Origin: CBDDFN01 sp965227065
GTDB taxonomy: Bacteria; Pseudomonadota; Alphaproteobacteria; SPJN01
NCBI GenBank assembly: GCA_965227065.1
Contig: CBDDFN010000020.1
Span: 310,001 to 374,000 of the forward strand
Direction of reading: 5' to 3'
DNA length: 64,000 bases
Part shown: piece by piece, positions 52,040 through 60,602 of the stretch
Numbering within the stretch: position 1 is the first letter of the stretch
How the letters are laid out: every line of letters starts with the position of its first letter
The notes under the pieces: generated by a model
Seen by the model: only the letters and a program-made list of their open reading frames with translations
Database searches by the model: none
Told to the model about the DNA's origin: nothing
Made by a program: the position numbers and the translations under genes

Positions 52040-53422
52040 ATGAAAATCATCATCTGCGGCGCGGGCCAGGTTGGCTACAACATCGCCCGCCAGCTTGCGA
52101 CGGAACACAATGACCTCACCGTCATTGACCGGTCAGAAGAATTGATCCAGCGCATCAATGACACGCTCGACGTGCAAGGCATGGTCGGCCATGGCGCAGT
52201 GCCCGATGTGCTGGAAGCCGCAGGCGCGTCCGACGCCGAGATGATCGTCGCGGTGACCGCTTCGGACGAGACTAATATGGTGATCTGCCAGATTGCCCAT
52301 TCGCTGTTCAAGGTTCCCCGCAAAATCGCCCGGGTGCGCAATCAGGGCTATCTTGATCTACGCTGGCGGCAATTGTTCAGTCGCGATCACATGCCGATTG
52401 ATGTGATCATCTCGCCTGAACGCGAAGTGGCGCGCACCATTCTTGACCGGCTGGATGTTCCCGGCGCTTTTGAAACCGCAAGCTTTCTGGATGGCCATGT
52501 CCGTGTGCTGGGTGTGCGGCTCAATGAGAACTGCCCGGTGGTGAACACGCCGTTGCGGCAGCTGACCGAACTGTTTCCCGATCTCAATATTGTGGTCACC
52601 GGCATTTATCGCGATGACCTTCTGGTGGTGCCCGGCGGCGATGATCAGATGTTTGTCGGGGACGAAATTTACTTTGTATCCGATGTCAGCCACGTCAAAC
52701 GCGCTTTGGGTATTTTTGGCCATGAAGAGGAAGAGGCGCGCCGGGTGCTGATTATCGGCGGCGGCAATATCGGCCTTTACCTCGCCCAGGAGCTGGAAGA
52801 GACCCATCCCAATGTGCGCGTGAAAATGATCGAAGAGAAAGCCGCGCGCGCCGCATTTGTGGCCGACCGATTGAACAAGACCGTCGTGGTGCAGGGGAAC
52901 GGGCTTGATGAAGACATTTTGAAAGAAGCCAATGTGCGCGACACCGAAACCGTTGTCGCCCTGACCAATGATGATGAGACCAATATTCTGTCTGCCCTTC
53001 TGGCCAAGCGGGCCGGGGCGGAACGGACGATGGTTCTGGTCAACTCGCCCAATTATGCGCCGTTGCAGGTCTCGCTGGGCATTGATGTGTTTGTCGACCC
53101 GCGCGCGACAACCGTGTCGACCATTCTCGAACAGCTGCGCCGGGGCCGCATTCGCGGTGTTCGTTCGGTGCGGGATTCGCAAGCCGAAATTATTGAGGCT
53201 GAAGCTCTCGACACTTCACCGCTGGTGGGTAAGCCGTTGCGCGAGATTGATTTGCCCGCAGGCATTAAAGTGGGCGCCATCATGCGTGAGGGCGATGACA
53301 AGGTGATCATTCCACGCGGCGACACCCGCATTCACGGTGGTGATCGGGTGGTGATGTTTGCGTTGAGAAACCGCGTGAAGACGGTGGAAAACATGTTCCG
53401 CGTCGGACTGGAATTTTTCTAG
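52040..53422 (+). CDS. trkA: Trk system potassium uptake protein TrkA
   Basis: Cytoplasmic NAD-binding regulator of the TrkH channel. Two RCK repeats: the first starts IICGAGQVGYNIARQLATEH with GHGAVPDVLEAAG, the second starts RRVLIIGGGNIGLYLAQELEE with VVQGNGLDEDILKEA; each has an RCK_C part. Length 460 matches the tandem type. trkH follows two bases after its stop. Confidence 0.96.
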   Translation: MKIIICGAGQVGYNIARQLATEHNDLTVIDRSEELIQRINDTLDVQGMVGHGAVPDVLEAAGASDAEMIVAVTASDETNMVICQIAHSLFKVPRKIARVRNQGYLDLRWRQLFSRDHMPIDVIISPEREVARTILDRLDVPGAFETASFLDGHVRVLGVRLNENCPVVNTPLRQLTELFPDLNIVVTGIYRDDLLVVPGGDDQMFVGDEIYFVSDVSHVKRALGIFGHEEEEARRVLIIGGGNIGLYLAQELEETHPNVRVKMIEEKAARAAFVADRLNKTVVVQGNGLDEDILKEANVRDTETVVALTNDDETNILSALLAKRAGAERTMVLVNSPNYAPLQVSLGIDVFVDPRATTVSTILEQLRRGRIRGVRSVRDSQAEIIEAEALDTSPLVGKPLREIDLPAGIKVGAIMREGDDKVIIPRGDTRIHGGDRVVMFALRNRVKTVENMFRVGLEFF

Positions 53423-53424
53423 GC

Positions 53425-54879
53425 ATGGCCTATCGCGCCATCTTCCATCTGTTCGGGTTGATTCTGGTCGTGCTGGCGCTCGCCATGCTCGGCATGGTGC
53501 CGCTGTGCTATTTGGGCGGCGAGCCTGAACAAGCCACGCGGTTTTTGATGCCCGCTTTGTTGACTGGCTTTACCGGCGGGGCGCTGGTGATTGCGCTCGG
53601 CGGGCATGATCAGCCGACATCGCGGCGCGATGGTCTTTTGGTCGTGACCTTGCTGTTTTCCATCGTGCCCTTGTTTGCCGCTCTGCCTTTAGTGGGCGGC
53701 GGGCTAGGGCTCAGCGTTCTTGAAGCGTGGTTTGAGGCCTTGTCGGCCCTCACCACCACCGGCGCCAGCATTCTTGATCCGCTGGAAACCAAACCTGCGG
53801 CGGTGTTGTTCTGGCGCGCGCTTCTGGGCTGGATTGGCGGGTTTGCCGGGATTGTGATGGTGATCATCGTGCTGTCGGGGTTGGGGCTTGGCGGGCTCGC
53901 GCCGACCTATGTGCCGGTGCCTCATGGGGAGGGCGAAAATCTGGTGCCGAGGGCGCGTCAGGTGGCCCGCGCCTTGTGGCCGATCTATATCGGACTGACC
54001 GTGATGGGGTTCTTTGCGCTGATGCTGACGGGGATGAGCGGGTTTGAAGCGCTGGTCCATGCCTTTGGGGCCTTGTCGACATCGGGATTGTCGACGCGCT
54101 CGGATGGATTGGAGAGTTTCGGCTCCGGCGCACGGTTTGTGATGGCCGGTCTGGCCTTTTTCGGGGCGCTCAACATGACGCTTTATTTGCGCGGGGTGCG
54201 CAAGGGCGCGCGGCCTTTTCTGCGTGATCCTGAAGTGGCCATCCTGCTCAGCCTGTGTGTGATTGCCAGCCTGTTGGTGACAACTGCACTGGTCACTGAA
54301 AAGGGGATGGGGTTTGGCCATGCGTTTGAACTGGGGGTGGTGAACGGCTTTGGCTTTGGCACCACATCGGGCTATGGCGTGGCCGAAGGATTGGCGGCCA
54401 GCCTTCCGGTTTTTGTGATGCTGATCCTGATCGGCGTTATGACCGTGGGGGGCGGTGTGGCCTCAAGCGCGGGTGGATTAAAGCCCATGCGATTGATGAT
54501 GATGATCAAGATTACCGAGCGCGAGTTCGGCAAGTTGAGCCATCCTCACGCCACAATAAGGTTGCGCTATGGCAGCCAGCGTTTGCCGCGGGCCATCAAG
54601 CGGTCGGTGATCGGATTTTTCATCCTGTTCATTCTGGCCTTGTCGGTTCTGGTGTGCGGCTTTGCCCTGTCGGGTGTGTCGCTGCATGATTCGGTCGGGG
54701 TTGCGCTGTCGGCGCTGACCAACACCGGACCGGCGGCAGGCCTGTTGACCGGTGGCGCGCATGCGGCTGTTGAATTGAACGGTCCCGCCCGGATGCTCTA
54801 TGCCGCAGGCATGGTGGTGGGCCGAATGGATATTCTGGCGCTTCTTGTGTTTGCGTCACCCGATTATTGGAGAGGATGA
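53425..54879 (+). CDS. trkH: Potassium uptake protein TrkH
   Basis: Membrane channel subunit of the Trk system, 484 residues with four repeated M1-P-M2 units. Selectivity-filter-like turns are visible as ALSALTTTGASI, AFGALSTSGLST, FGFGTTSGYG and ALTNTGPAAG. The start ATG is two bases after trkA, so both are surely made together. No KtrB-type shortening is seen. Confidence 0.95.
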   Translation: MAYRAIFHLFGLILVVLALAMLGMVPLCYLGGEPEQATRFLMPALLTGFTGGALVIALGGHDQPTSRRDGLLVVTLLFSIVPLFAALPLVGGGLGLSVLEAWFEALSALTTTGASILDPLETKPAAVLFWRALLGWIGGFAGIVMVIIVLSGLGLGGLAPTYVPVPHGEGENLVPRARQVARALWPIYIGLTVMGFFALMLTGMSGFEALVHAFGALSTSGLSTRSDGLESFGSGARFVMAGLAFFGALNMTLYLRGVRKGARPFLRDPEVAILLSLCVIASLLVTTALVTEKGMGFGHAFELGVVNGFGFGTTSGYGVAEGLAASLPVFVMLILIGVMTVGGGVASSAGGLKPMRLMMMIKITEREFGKLSHPHATIRLRYGSQRLPRAIKRSVIGFFILFILALSVLVCGFALSGVSLHDSVGVALSALTNTGPAAGLLTGGAHAAVELNGPARMLYAAGMVVGRMDILALLVFASPDYWRG

Positions 54880-54882
54880 GCA

Positions 54883-55749
54883 GTGCCCCGCTTTGCTTAC
54901 GTCAATGGCTCTTATGTCCCTCACGCCCAGGCGCGCGTGCATATTGATGACCGGGGCTATCAGTTTGCCGATGGGGTCTATGAGGTGTGCGCCGTCAAAG
55001 CCGGGGTGATGCTGGATGAGGCGGGGCATTTCGGGCGGCTGGAACGCTCGCTCGCCGCGCTTGATATTGCCCAGCCGGTTTCGATGCCCTCGCTCAAGCT
55101 GATTGGGCGGCATCTGCTCCGGCTCAACCGGATCAGCGATGCGATTTTGTATATCCAGATCAGCCGGGGTGTGGCGCCGCGCGATCATCCCTTTCCCGTG
55201 GAAGCGCCGGCACCGGCGCTGATTGTGACCGCCAAGCGGCTCGACTGGCACAAACAGGATGCCCAGGCTGAAAAGGGTGTCGGGCTGATTTCCATGCCCG
55301 ATGAGCGCTGGGCGCGCTGCGACATCAAATCGACCGCCTTGCTCGCCAATGTGCTGGCCAAGCAGAAGGCGCGAGACGCGGGCGGCTATGAAGCGATGCT
55401 GACCGATGAGGCGGGGCTGGTGACCGAAGGCAGCTCGTCCACCATCTTCATGGTTGACGGCGAAGGCGGGCTGGTGACGCGACCGCTGGGCCCTGAAATC
55501 CTGCCCGGCATCACCCGCGAGACGGTGATCGAAGTCGCGCGGGCGGAGAATATTACCGTTACCGAACGCGCCTTTAGCGTCGATGAAGCCAAGGCCGCGC
55601 GGGAGATGTTCATCACATCGGCCAGCGGATTTGTGCTGCCGGTGGTTGAAATTGACCATCAGCCGGTGGGGAACGGGGTTCCCGGCTCCCTTGCGACCCG
55701 GTTACGCAGGGCCTATATCGCCCGTGTGGACGCGGTAACCCGTCCTTAA
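54883..55749 (+). CDS. dat: D-amino acid aminotransferase (class IV PLP enzyme)
   Basis: Class IV aminotransferase, 288 residues, likely D-alanine:2-oxoglutarate type. VHIDDRGYQFADGVYEV, HFGRLERSLAALDI, YIQISRGVAPRDHPFP, catalytic Lys149 in RCDIKSTALLANVLAKQKA, the ASGGY-equivalent EGSSSTIFMVDGEG, and LPGITRETVIE. The D-enzyme assignment rests on the RGYQFADGVYEV and SRGVAPRDH-type pattern; a branched-chain or lyase relative cannot be fully excluded. GTG start with GGAGAGG upstream. It probably supplies or recycles D-amino acids for cell-wall synthesis. Confidence 0.85.
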   Translation: MPRFAYVNGSYVPHAQARVHIDDRGYQFADGVYEVCAVKAGVMLDEAGHFGRLERSLAALDIAQPVSMPSLKLIGRHLLRLNRISDAILYIQISRGVAPRDHPFPVEAPAPALIVTAKRLDWHKQDAQAEKGVGLISMPDERWARCDIKSTALLANVLAKQKARDAGGYEAMLTDEAGLVTEGSSSTIFMVDGEGGLVTRPLGPEILPGITRETVIEVARAENITVTERAFSVDEAKAAREMFITSASGFVLPVVEIDHQPVGNGVPGSLATRLRRAYIARVDAVTRP

Positions 55750-55813
55750 CCCTGTTTGTGCTTCCAAAGGACGCATTCATTGAGCGGGTGAAGGCCTAGA
55801 CTATGGTTGCGAG

Positions 55814-55838
55814 CTCTGTCGGTGCGCTCTAGACAGAG
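55814..55838 (+). promoter_or_regulatory. Hairpin in the hfq upstream region
   Basis: CTCTGTC pairs with GACAGAG around an 11-base loop, 83 bases before the hfq start, in the 171-base gap after dat. Might be a weak terminator or an hfq leader structure, possibly an autoregulatory site; nothing more can be supported. Confidence 0.3.
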
Positions 55839-55920
55839 TGGTCTTATGTGTGTGTGACCGAAATCGAACGCGTGCCTGACGGAGTAGGTGCGGGTTCCAA
55901 ACAAGAAGGAGGGTTCGGCT

Positions 55921-56172
55921 ATGACCGAGAAGCCCCAGAATTTGCAAGACACGTTCCTCAACGCTGTTCGCAAATCCAAGACGCCCCTGACGATTTTTCT
56001 CGTCAATGGCGTTAAACTCCAGGGTGTTATCACCTGGTTTGATAATTTCTGCGTTTTGCTGCGCCGTGACGGCCAATCCCAGCTCGTTTACAAGCACGCC
56101 ATTTCGACCGTGATGCCGAATGCGCCCGTGTCCTTGTATGAGGGCGAAGACAGCGCTGATCACGCCGCCTGA
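55921..56172 (+). CDS. hfq: RNA chaperone Hfq
   Basis: Hexameric Sm-like protein that pairs small RNAs with messages. Sm1 (KTPLTIFLVNGVKLQGVITWFD) and Sm2 (QLVYKHAISTVMP) are intact, including the YKHAIST RNA-binding signature, with a short acidic C-terminal tail (SLYEGEDSADHAA). Length 83. Start ATG 55921 with AAGGAGGG upstream; a longer frame from 55888 includes that ribosome site. hflX follows, as in most proteobacteria. Confidence 0.97.
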   Translation: MTEKPQNLQDTFLNAVRKSKTPLTIFLVNGVKLQGVITWFDNFCVLLRRDGQSQLVYKHAISTVMPNAPVSLYEGEDSADHAA

Positions 56173-56194
56173 CGCACCAGTCAGCGGCTTATTT

Positions 56195-57610
56195 TTGACA
56201 GATCCAAAACATCCCGCGGAGCTGCGGCCAACCCGGCCGGCCCGCGATACTGACCCTGTGCAACAAGGCATCGTCTTTGCCGACGAACGGGCCTCGCTGT
56301 CGCGCGCCCGCGCCCTTGTGCTGTACCCCGACTTCAAACGCCCCGGCGCGCGCCGCACGGCTGAAGAAAGCCTTGCCGAAGCGGTCAACCTGACCCAGGC
56401 GATCGATCTTGAGATCGTCGATGCGATGGTGATCCCACTGAATGCGCCCAAGCCGGGCACCTTGCTCGGCACCGGCAAGCTTGACGAGCTCGCCGCCCAG
56501 ATCGCCGCCTTTGATATTGAGGTGGTGATCGTTGATGGCCCGGTTTCGCCGGTCCAGCAACGCAATCTGGAACGCGCGCTGAAAGCCAAGGTGCTCGACC
56601 GGACCGGTCTCATCCTGGAGATTTTCGGCGAGCGGGCGGCCACCAAGGAAGGCACGCTGCAGGTCGATCTCGCCCATCTGAGCTATCAGAAAAGCCGTCT
56701 TGTCCGCTCCTGGACCCACCTTGAGCGCCAGCGCGGCGGCGGCGGCTTTATGGGTGGTCCCGGTGAAACCCAGAAAGAGGCTGACCGGCGCGCCCTGACC
56801 GAGCGGATCGGCCGGATCGAGCGCGAGCTTGAACGTGTCACCAAAACCCGGACCCTGCACCGGGCGGGGCGCAAGAAAGTGCCTTATCCGATTGTTGCGC
56901 TGGTGGGCTACACCAATGCGGGCAAATCAAGCCTGTTCAATGCGATCACCGAATCAGGGGTGCTTGCCAAGGACATGCTGTTTGCCACGCTTGACCCCAC
57001 CTTGCGGGGGCTCTCACTGCCCGGTGGCCGGCGCATTATTTTGAGCGACACGGTCGGTTTTATCGCCGATCTGCCGACCGAACTGGTGGCGGCCTTCCGG
57101 GCGACGCTTGAAGAGGTGCTCGAAGCCGATCTCATCCTGCATGTCCGCGATATCGCGTCCAGCCAGTCCGACGCCGAGCGCGCCGATGTGCTCGACGTGC
57201 TTGAAGGGCTGGGGGTGGAGCGTGCCAAGCTCGACGCCATGATCGAGGTACCGAACAAAATCGACCTGCTGGACGGTGAAACCCGCGAAACGCTGGTCAA
57301 TCAAAGCAGCCGGCGGGACGATTTCAAGGCGGTTTCGGCCGCCAGCGGGCAGGGCGTGGCCGATCTGGTCGCCCGAATCGAGGCTGCCTTGGGGGCCGAT
57401 GACGTTGAAGCGCATTTTTTGGTGCCTCCCAGCGCGGGTGCAGCACTTGCCGCATTGCATCAAGACGGCGATGTCCGGCAAACCACGACCCTAGAGGACG
57501 GTTCTCTTCATCTGGTGGTGCGGCTTACCCCCGCCGCGCTTGGCCGGATTAACAAGAAATTTCCGGGTCTTGCCCAAGATCCGGCACAAGGAGCAAGCCA
57601 TGAGACTTGA
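56195..57610 (+). CDS. hflX: GTPase HflX
   Basis: Ribosome-associated GTPase that splits stalled or heat-damaged ribosomes. N-terminal HflX domain (ARALVLYPDFKRPGARRTAEE, LLGTGKLDELAAQI), coiled-coil region with GGGGFMGGPGETQKEADRR, and GTPase domain with P-loop LVGYTNAGKSSLFNAIT, FATLDPTLRGL, DTVGFIADLPTELVAAFR and NKIDL. The start is uncertain: TTG 56195 is chosen (471 residues); ATG 56138 lies inside hfq and GTG 56258 would trim 21 residues. The stop overlaps ppa by 11 bases. Confidence 0.94.
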   Translation: MTDPKHPAELRPTRPARDTDPVQQGIVFADERASLSRARALVLYPDFKRPGARRTAEESLAEAVNLTQAIDLEIVDAMVIPLNAPKPGTLLGTGKLDELAAQIAAFDIEVVIVDGPVSPVQQRNLERALKAKVLDRTGLILEIFGERAATKEGTLQVDLAHLSYQKSRLVRSWTHLERQRGGGGFMGGPGETQKEADRRALTERIGRIERELERVTKTRTLHRAGRKKVPYPIVALVGYTNAGKSSLFNAITESGVLAKDMLFATLDPTLRGLSLPGGRRIILSDTVGFIADLPTELVAAFRATLEEVLEADLILHVRDIASSQSDAERADVLDVLEGLGVERAKLDAMIEVPNKIDLLDGETRETLVNQSSRRDDFKAVSAASGQGVADLVARIEAALGADDVEAHFLVPPSAGAALAALHQDGDVRQTTTLEDGSLHLVVRLTPAALGRINKKFPGLAQDPAQGASHET

Positions 57611-58127
57611 TGAAATCCCCCCCGGCCAAAACCCCCCCTGGGATATTAATGTGGTGATTGAAATTCCGCTGGGTGCCGATCCGGTCAAATATGAGATCGA
57701 GAAAAAATCCGGCGCGCTCTATGTCGACCGATTTTTGCATACAGCAATGTATTATCCGACCAATTATGGATTTATTCCCAATACGTTGGCCGATGATGGC
57801 GATCCGGCCGACGTGATGGTTGTCACCCCCCATCGGATTGTGCCTGGCGCGATCATCCGCACCCGTCCGATCGGTGTGCTGATCATGGAAGACGAAAAGG
57901 GCTATGACGAGAAAATCTTGTCGGTGCCCCATGATGAGCTGCACCCTTTCTACAAGGACACCGTGTCATGGCGGAACCTGCCGCAAGTCCTGCTTGATCA
58001 GATCAAGCATTTCTTTGAGCACTATAAAGACCTTGAGGATGACAAGTGGGTAAGCGTCAAGCGCTGGGGCGAAGCTGATGAGGCTGCCAAGCTGATTACC
58101 GCCTCCATCGAGGCTGTGTCGGGCTAA
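57600..58127 (+). CDS. ppa: Soluble inorganic pyrophosphatase (family I)
   Basis: Hydrolyses pyrophosphate to two phosphates in the cytosol. Family I blocks: VVIEIPLGADPVKYEIEK, YPTNYGFIPNT, DGDPADVMVVTPHRI with the DxDPxD metal motif, and the conserved Lys in FFEHYKDLEDDKWVSV. Length 175. Start ATG 57600 with AAGGAG upstream, overlapping the end of hflX. It lies directly upstream of the membrane pyrophosphatase, so both ways of using pyrophosphate are neighbours. Confidence 0.96.
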   Translation: MRLDEIPPGQNPPWDINVVIEIPLGADPVKYEIEKKSGALYVDRFLHTAMYYPTNYGFIPNTLADDGDPADVMVVTPHRIVPGAIIRTRPIGVLIMEDEKGYDEKILSVPHDELHPFYKDTVSWRNLPQVLLDQIKHFFEHYKDLEDDKWVSVKRWGEADEAAKLITASIEAVSG

Positions 58128-58175
58128 AGTCTACAATACCCCTCCTATCAGAGCGGTTGATCCAATCGCGCGGGA

Positions 58176-58213
58176 GAGTTAAGAGAGCGTCGGACTGGGC
58201 GCTCTCTCAACTC
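58176..58213 (+). promoter_or_regulatory. Strong hairpin between ppa and hppA
   Basis: GAGTTAAGAGAGCG (58176-58189) pairs with CGCTCTCTCAACTC (58200-58213), 13 of 14 positions, around a 10-base loop. No T-run follows. It is 107 bases before the hppA start and may be a leader structure or an RNA processing site. The rest of the 193-base gap shows no other gene. Confidence 0.5.
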
Positions 58214-58320
58214 GTATGGAAATTCGGGACCGCGCCCTCAGGGTTCAATTGGGATCGGGGCCATGGGGCTGCACGGGGTGGCCTTTGAAGTCCGGTCCGT
58301 CCCAACTAGGGGGTATCACT

Positions 58321-60426
58321 ATGACTGTCACACTGATGGCTATCCTGTGCGGGGTGGCTGCGATTGTGTATGGCCTTTGGGCCATCCGCTCGGTTTTGTC
58401 GGCTTCTGCCGGTAACGAGCGTATGCAGGAAATTGCCGGCGCCGTTCAAGAAGGCGCCATGGCTTATCTCAACCGCCAATATCGGACCATTGCCATGGTC
58501 GGCGTGGTCATCTTTGTCGGCGCATTCTTTGTGCTGGGCTGGCAAACGGCAATTGGCTTTTTGATCGGTGCCGCCCTGTCGGGTGCTGCCGGTTATATCG
58601 GCATGCTCGTCTCCGTGCGCGCCAATGTGCGGACTGCTGAAGCCGCCCGTCAGGGGCTGGCGCAAGGTCTTGCCATTGCGTTCAAATCGGGCGCGGTCAC
58701 CGGCATGCTGGTGGCAGGTCTCGCGCTGCTCGCGGTTGCGATTTACTATCAGGTTCTCACCGGCATGGGTGCCGAAGGCCGCGGCCTGATCGACCCGCTG
58801 GTGGCGCTTGGATTTGGCGCTTCGCTGATTTCGATCTTCGCCCGTCTGGGTGGCGGCATCTTCACCAAAGGCGCTGATGTCGGCGCCGACCTGGTGGGTA
58901 AAGTCGAAGCCGGTATCCCCGAAGATGATCCCCGCAACCCCGCCGTGATCGCCGATAATGTCGGCGACAATGTCGGTGACTGTGCGGGCATGGCCGCTGA
59001 CCTGTTTGAAACCTATGCGGTGACGGTTGTTGCCACCATGGTTCTGGCCTCGATCTTCTTTGTCGGCACCGAAGTGCTGGCACCGATGATGGAGCTGCCG
59101 CTGGCCATTGGCGGGGTCTGCATTCTGACCTCGATCGTCGGCACCTTCTTCGTCCGTCTGGGCTCCAGCCAGTCGATCATGGGCGCGCTCTATAAAGGCT
59201 TTATCGCCTCGGCGGTTCTGTCGGCCATCGTGCTTTATCCGGTCATTAACTACGTGCTCGGTATGGGCACCGAAGTCACCGTCGGTACGCTCGCCTTCAC
59301 CGGCATGGATCTCTATATCTGCGGTATCGCCGGGCTGGTCATCACCGGTCTGATCATCTGGATTACCGAATATTACACCGGCACCAACTACCGCCCGGTG
59401 CGGTCGGTGGCGCAAGCCTCAACCACCGGTCACGGCACGAACGTCATTCAGGGCCTCGCCGTTTCGATGGAAGCAACGGCCTTGCCTGCGCTCGTCATCG
59501 TGATCGGCATTCTGGTGACCTATGGTCTGGCGGGCCTGTTCGGCATCGCGATTGCGGTCACCACCATGCTGGCGCTGGCGGGTATGGTTGTGGCGCTCGA
59601 CGCTTATGGCCCCGTCACGGACAATGCCGGTGGCATTGCCGAGATGGCCGAGCTTGATGAGTCGGTGCGCGAAAAAACCGACGCGCTGGACGCGGTGGGT
59701 AACACCACCAAAGCCGTGACCAAAGGCTATGCCATTGGCTCGGCGGGTCTGGGTGCGCTGGTGCTGTTTGCAGCCTATACCGAAGACATCAAATATTTCG
59801 GTGCCAACCCTGATCTTTATCCCTACTTCGCGGGCGTTGCCGTGAATTTCAGTCTGTCCAACCCGTATGTGGTTGTCGGTCTTCTGGTGGGCGGCTTGCT
59901 GCCTTACCTGTTCGGCGCCATGGGCATGATGGCTGTGGGCCGCGCCGGTGGTGCGGTGGTTGAGGAAGTGCGCGAGCAGTTCCGCAACAATCCCGGCATC
60001 ATGGAAGGCACCACCAAGCCTGACTATGCCCGCTCGGTTGACCTTCTGACCAAGGCCGCCATCAAGGAGATGATCATCCCCTCGATGCTGCCTGTCCTGT
60101 CGCCGATTGCGATGTATTTCATCATCCTGGCGATTGCCGACAAGTCGGCAGCCCTGTCAGCGGTTGGTGCGATGCTTCTGGGTGTGATCGTGACCGGCTT
60201 GTTCGTTGCGCTGTCGATGACGGCGGGCGGCGGTGCCTGGGATAACGCCAAAAAATATATCGAAGATGGCAATCATGGCGGCAAGGGCTCAGAGGCCCAC
60301 AAAGCCGCTGTGACCGGCGATACGGTTGGCGATCCCTACAAGGATACGGCCGGTCCTGCGGTCAATCCGATGATCAAGATCACCAACATTGTGGCGCTAC
60401 TGCTGCTCGCGGTTCTCGCTCATTAA
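58321..60426 (+). CDS. hppA: Membrane-bound proton-translocating pyrophosphatase
   Basis: Multi-pass pump (about 16 membrane segments, 701 residues) that uses pyrophosphate to move protons. Catalytic blocks: GGGIFTKGADVGADLVGKVEAG, EDDPRNPAVIADNVGDNVGD, DAYGPVTDNAGGIAEMAELD and DNAKKYIEDGNHG with GDTVGDPYKDTAGPA. In GNTTKAVTKG the residues Lys464 and Thr467 correspond to the pair that marks potassium-independent enzymes (potassium-dependent ones have Ala and usually Gly or Ala). Start ATG 58321 behind AGGGGG; the longer frame from 58216 is leader. A terminator and a repeat follow. Confidence 0.96.
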   Translation: MTVTLMAILCGVAAIVYGLWAIRSVLSASAGNERMQEIAGAVQEGAMAYLNRQYRTIAMVGVVIFVGAFFVLGWQTAIGFLIGAALSGAAGYIGMLVSVRANVRTAEAARQGLAQGLAIAFKSGAVTGMLVAGLALLAVAIYYQVLTGMGAEGRGLIDPLVALGFGASLISIFARLGGGIFTKGADVGADLVGKVEAGIPEDDPRNPAVIADNVGDNVGDCAGMAADLFETYAVTVVATMVLASIFFVGTEVLAPMMELPLAIGGVCILTSIVGTFFVRLGSSQSIMGALYKGFIASAVLSAIVLYPVINYVLGMGTEVTVGTLAFTGMDLYICGIAGLVITGLIIWITEYYTGTNYRPVRSVAQASTTGHGTNVIQGLAVSMEATALPALVIVIGILVTYGLAGLFGIAIAVTTMLALAGMVVALDAYGPVTDNAGGIAEMAELDESVREKTDALDAVGNTTKAVTKGYAIGSAGLGALVLFAAYTEDIKYFGANPDLYPYFAGVAVNFSLSNPYVVVGLLVGGLLPYLFGAMGMMAVGRAGGAVVEEVREQFRNNPGIMEGTTKPDYARSVDLLTKAAIKEMIIPSMLPVLSPIAMYFIILAIADKSAALSAVGAMLLGVIVTGLFVALSMTAGGGAWDNAKKYIEDGNHGGKGSEAHKAAVTGDTVGDPYKDTAGPAVNPMIKITNIVALLLLAVLAH

Positions 60427-60430
60427 AACC

Positions 60431-60543
60431 CGTCATCCCGGGGGCCGCATATGCGGCAACCCGGGATCTGACAGTGCAAGACGCTGATTGATTTCAGATT
60501 CCGGATCATGCCCGATGGTTATCAGGACATGTCCGGAATGACG
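60431..60543. repeat. Dispersed palindromic element, copy 3 (divergent)
   Basis: 113 bases between CGTCATCCCGG (60431-60441) and CCGGAATGACG (60533-60543), terminal repeats matching 10 of 11. Inside are the perfect palindrome GCCGCATATGCGGC (60444-60457) and CCCGGGATCTGA facing TCAGATTCCGG. Shorter and less like copies 1 and 2 in its centre. It lies between hppA and its terminator. Confidence 0.65.
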
Positions 60544-60554
60544 ATTGCGACGAA

Positions 60555-60585
60555 GCCCCGTCCGGTTTTCCGGGCGGGGCTTTTT
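60555..60585 (+). terminator. Intrinsic terminator after hppA
   Basis: An 11-bp stem GCCCCGTCCGG (60555-60565) with CCGGGCGGGGC (60570-60580, one wobble) and loop TTTT, followed by TTTTT. It ends hppA transcription, past the repeat, before the convergent lipoprotein gene. Confidence 0.88.
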
Positions 60586-60602
60586 CTTTGAGCCTGAGGA
60601 AA

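Noticed and set aside
58306..59415. Open frame of 369 codons antisense to hppA
   Set aside because: His/Gln/Asp-rich shadow with no domain; hppA motifs prove the plus strand.
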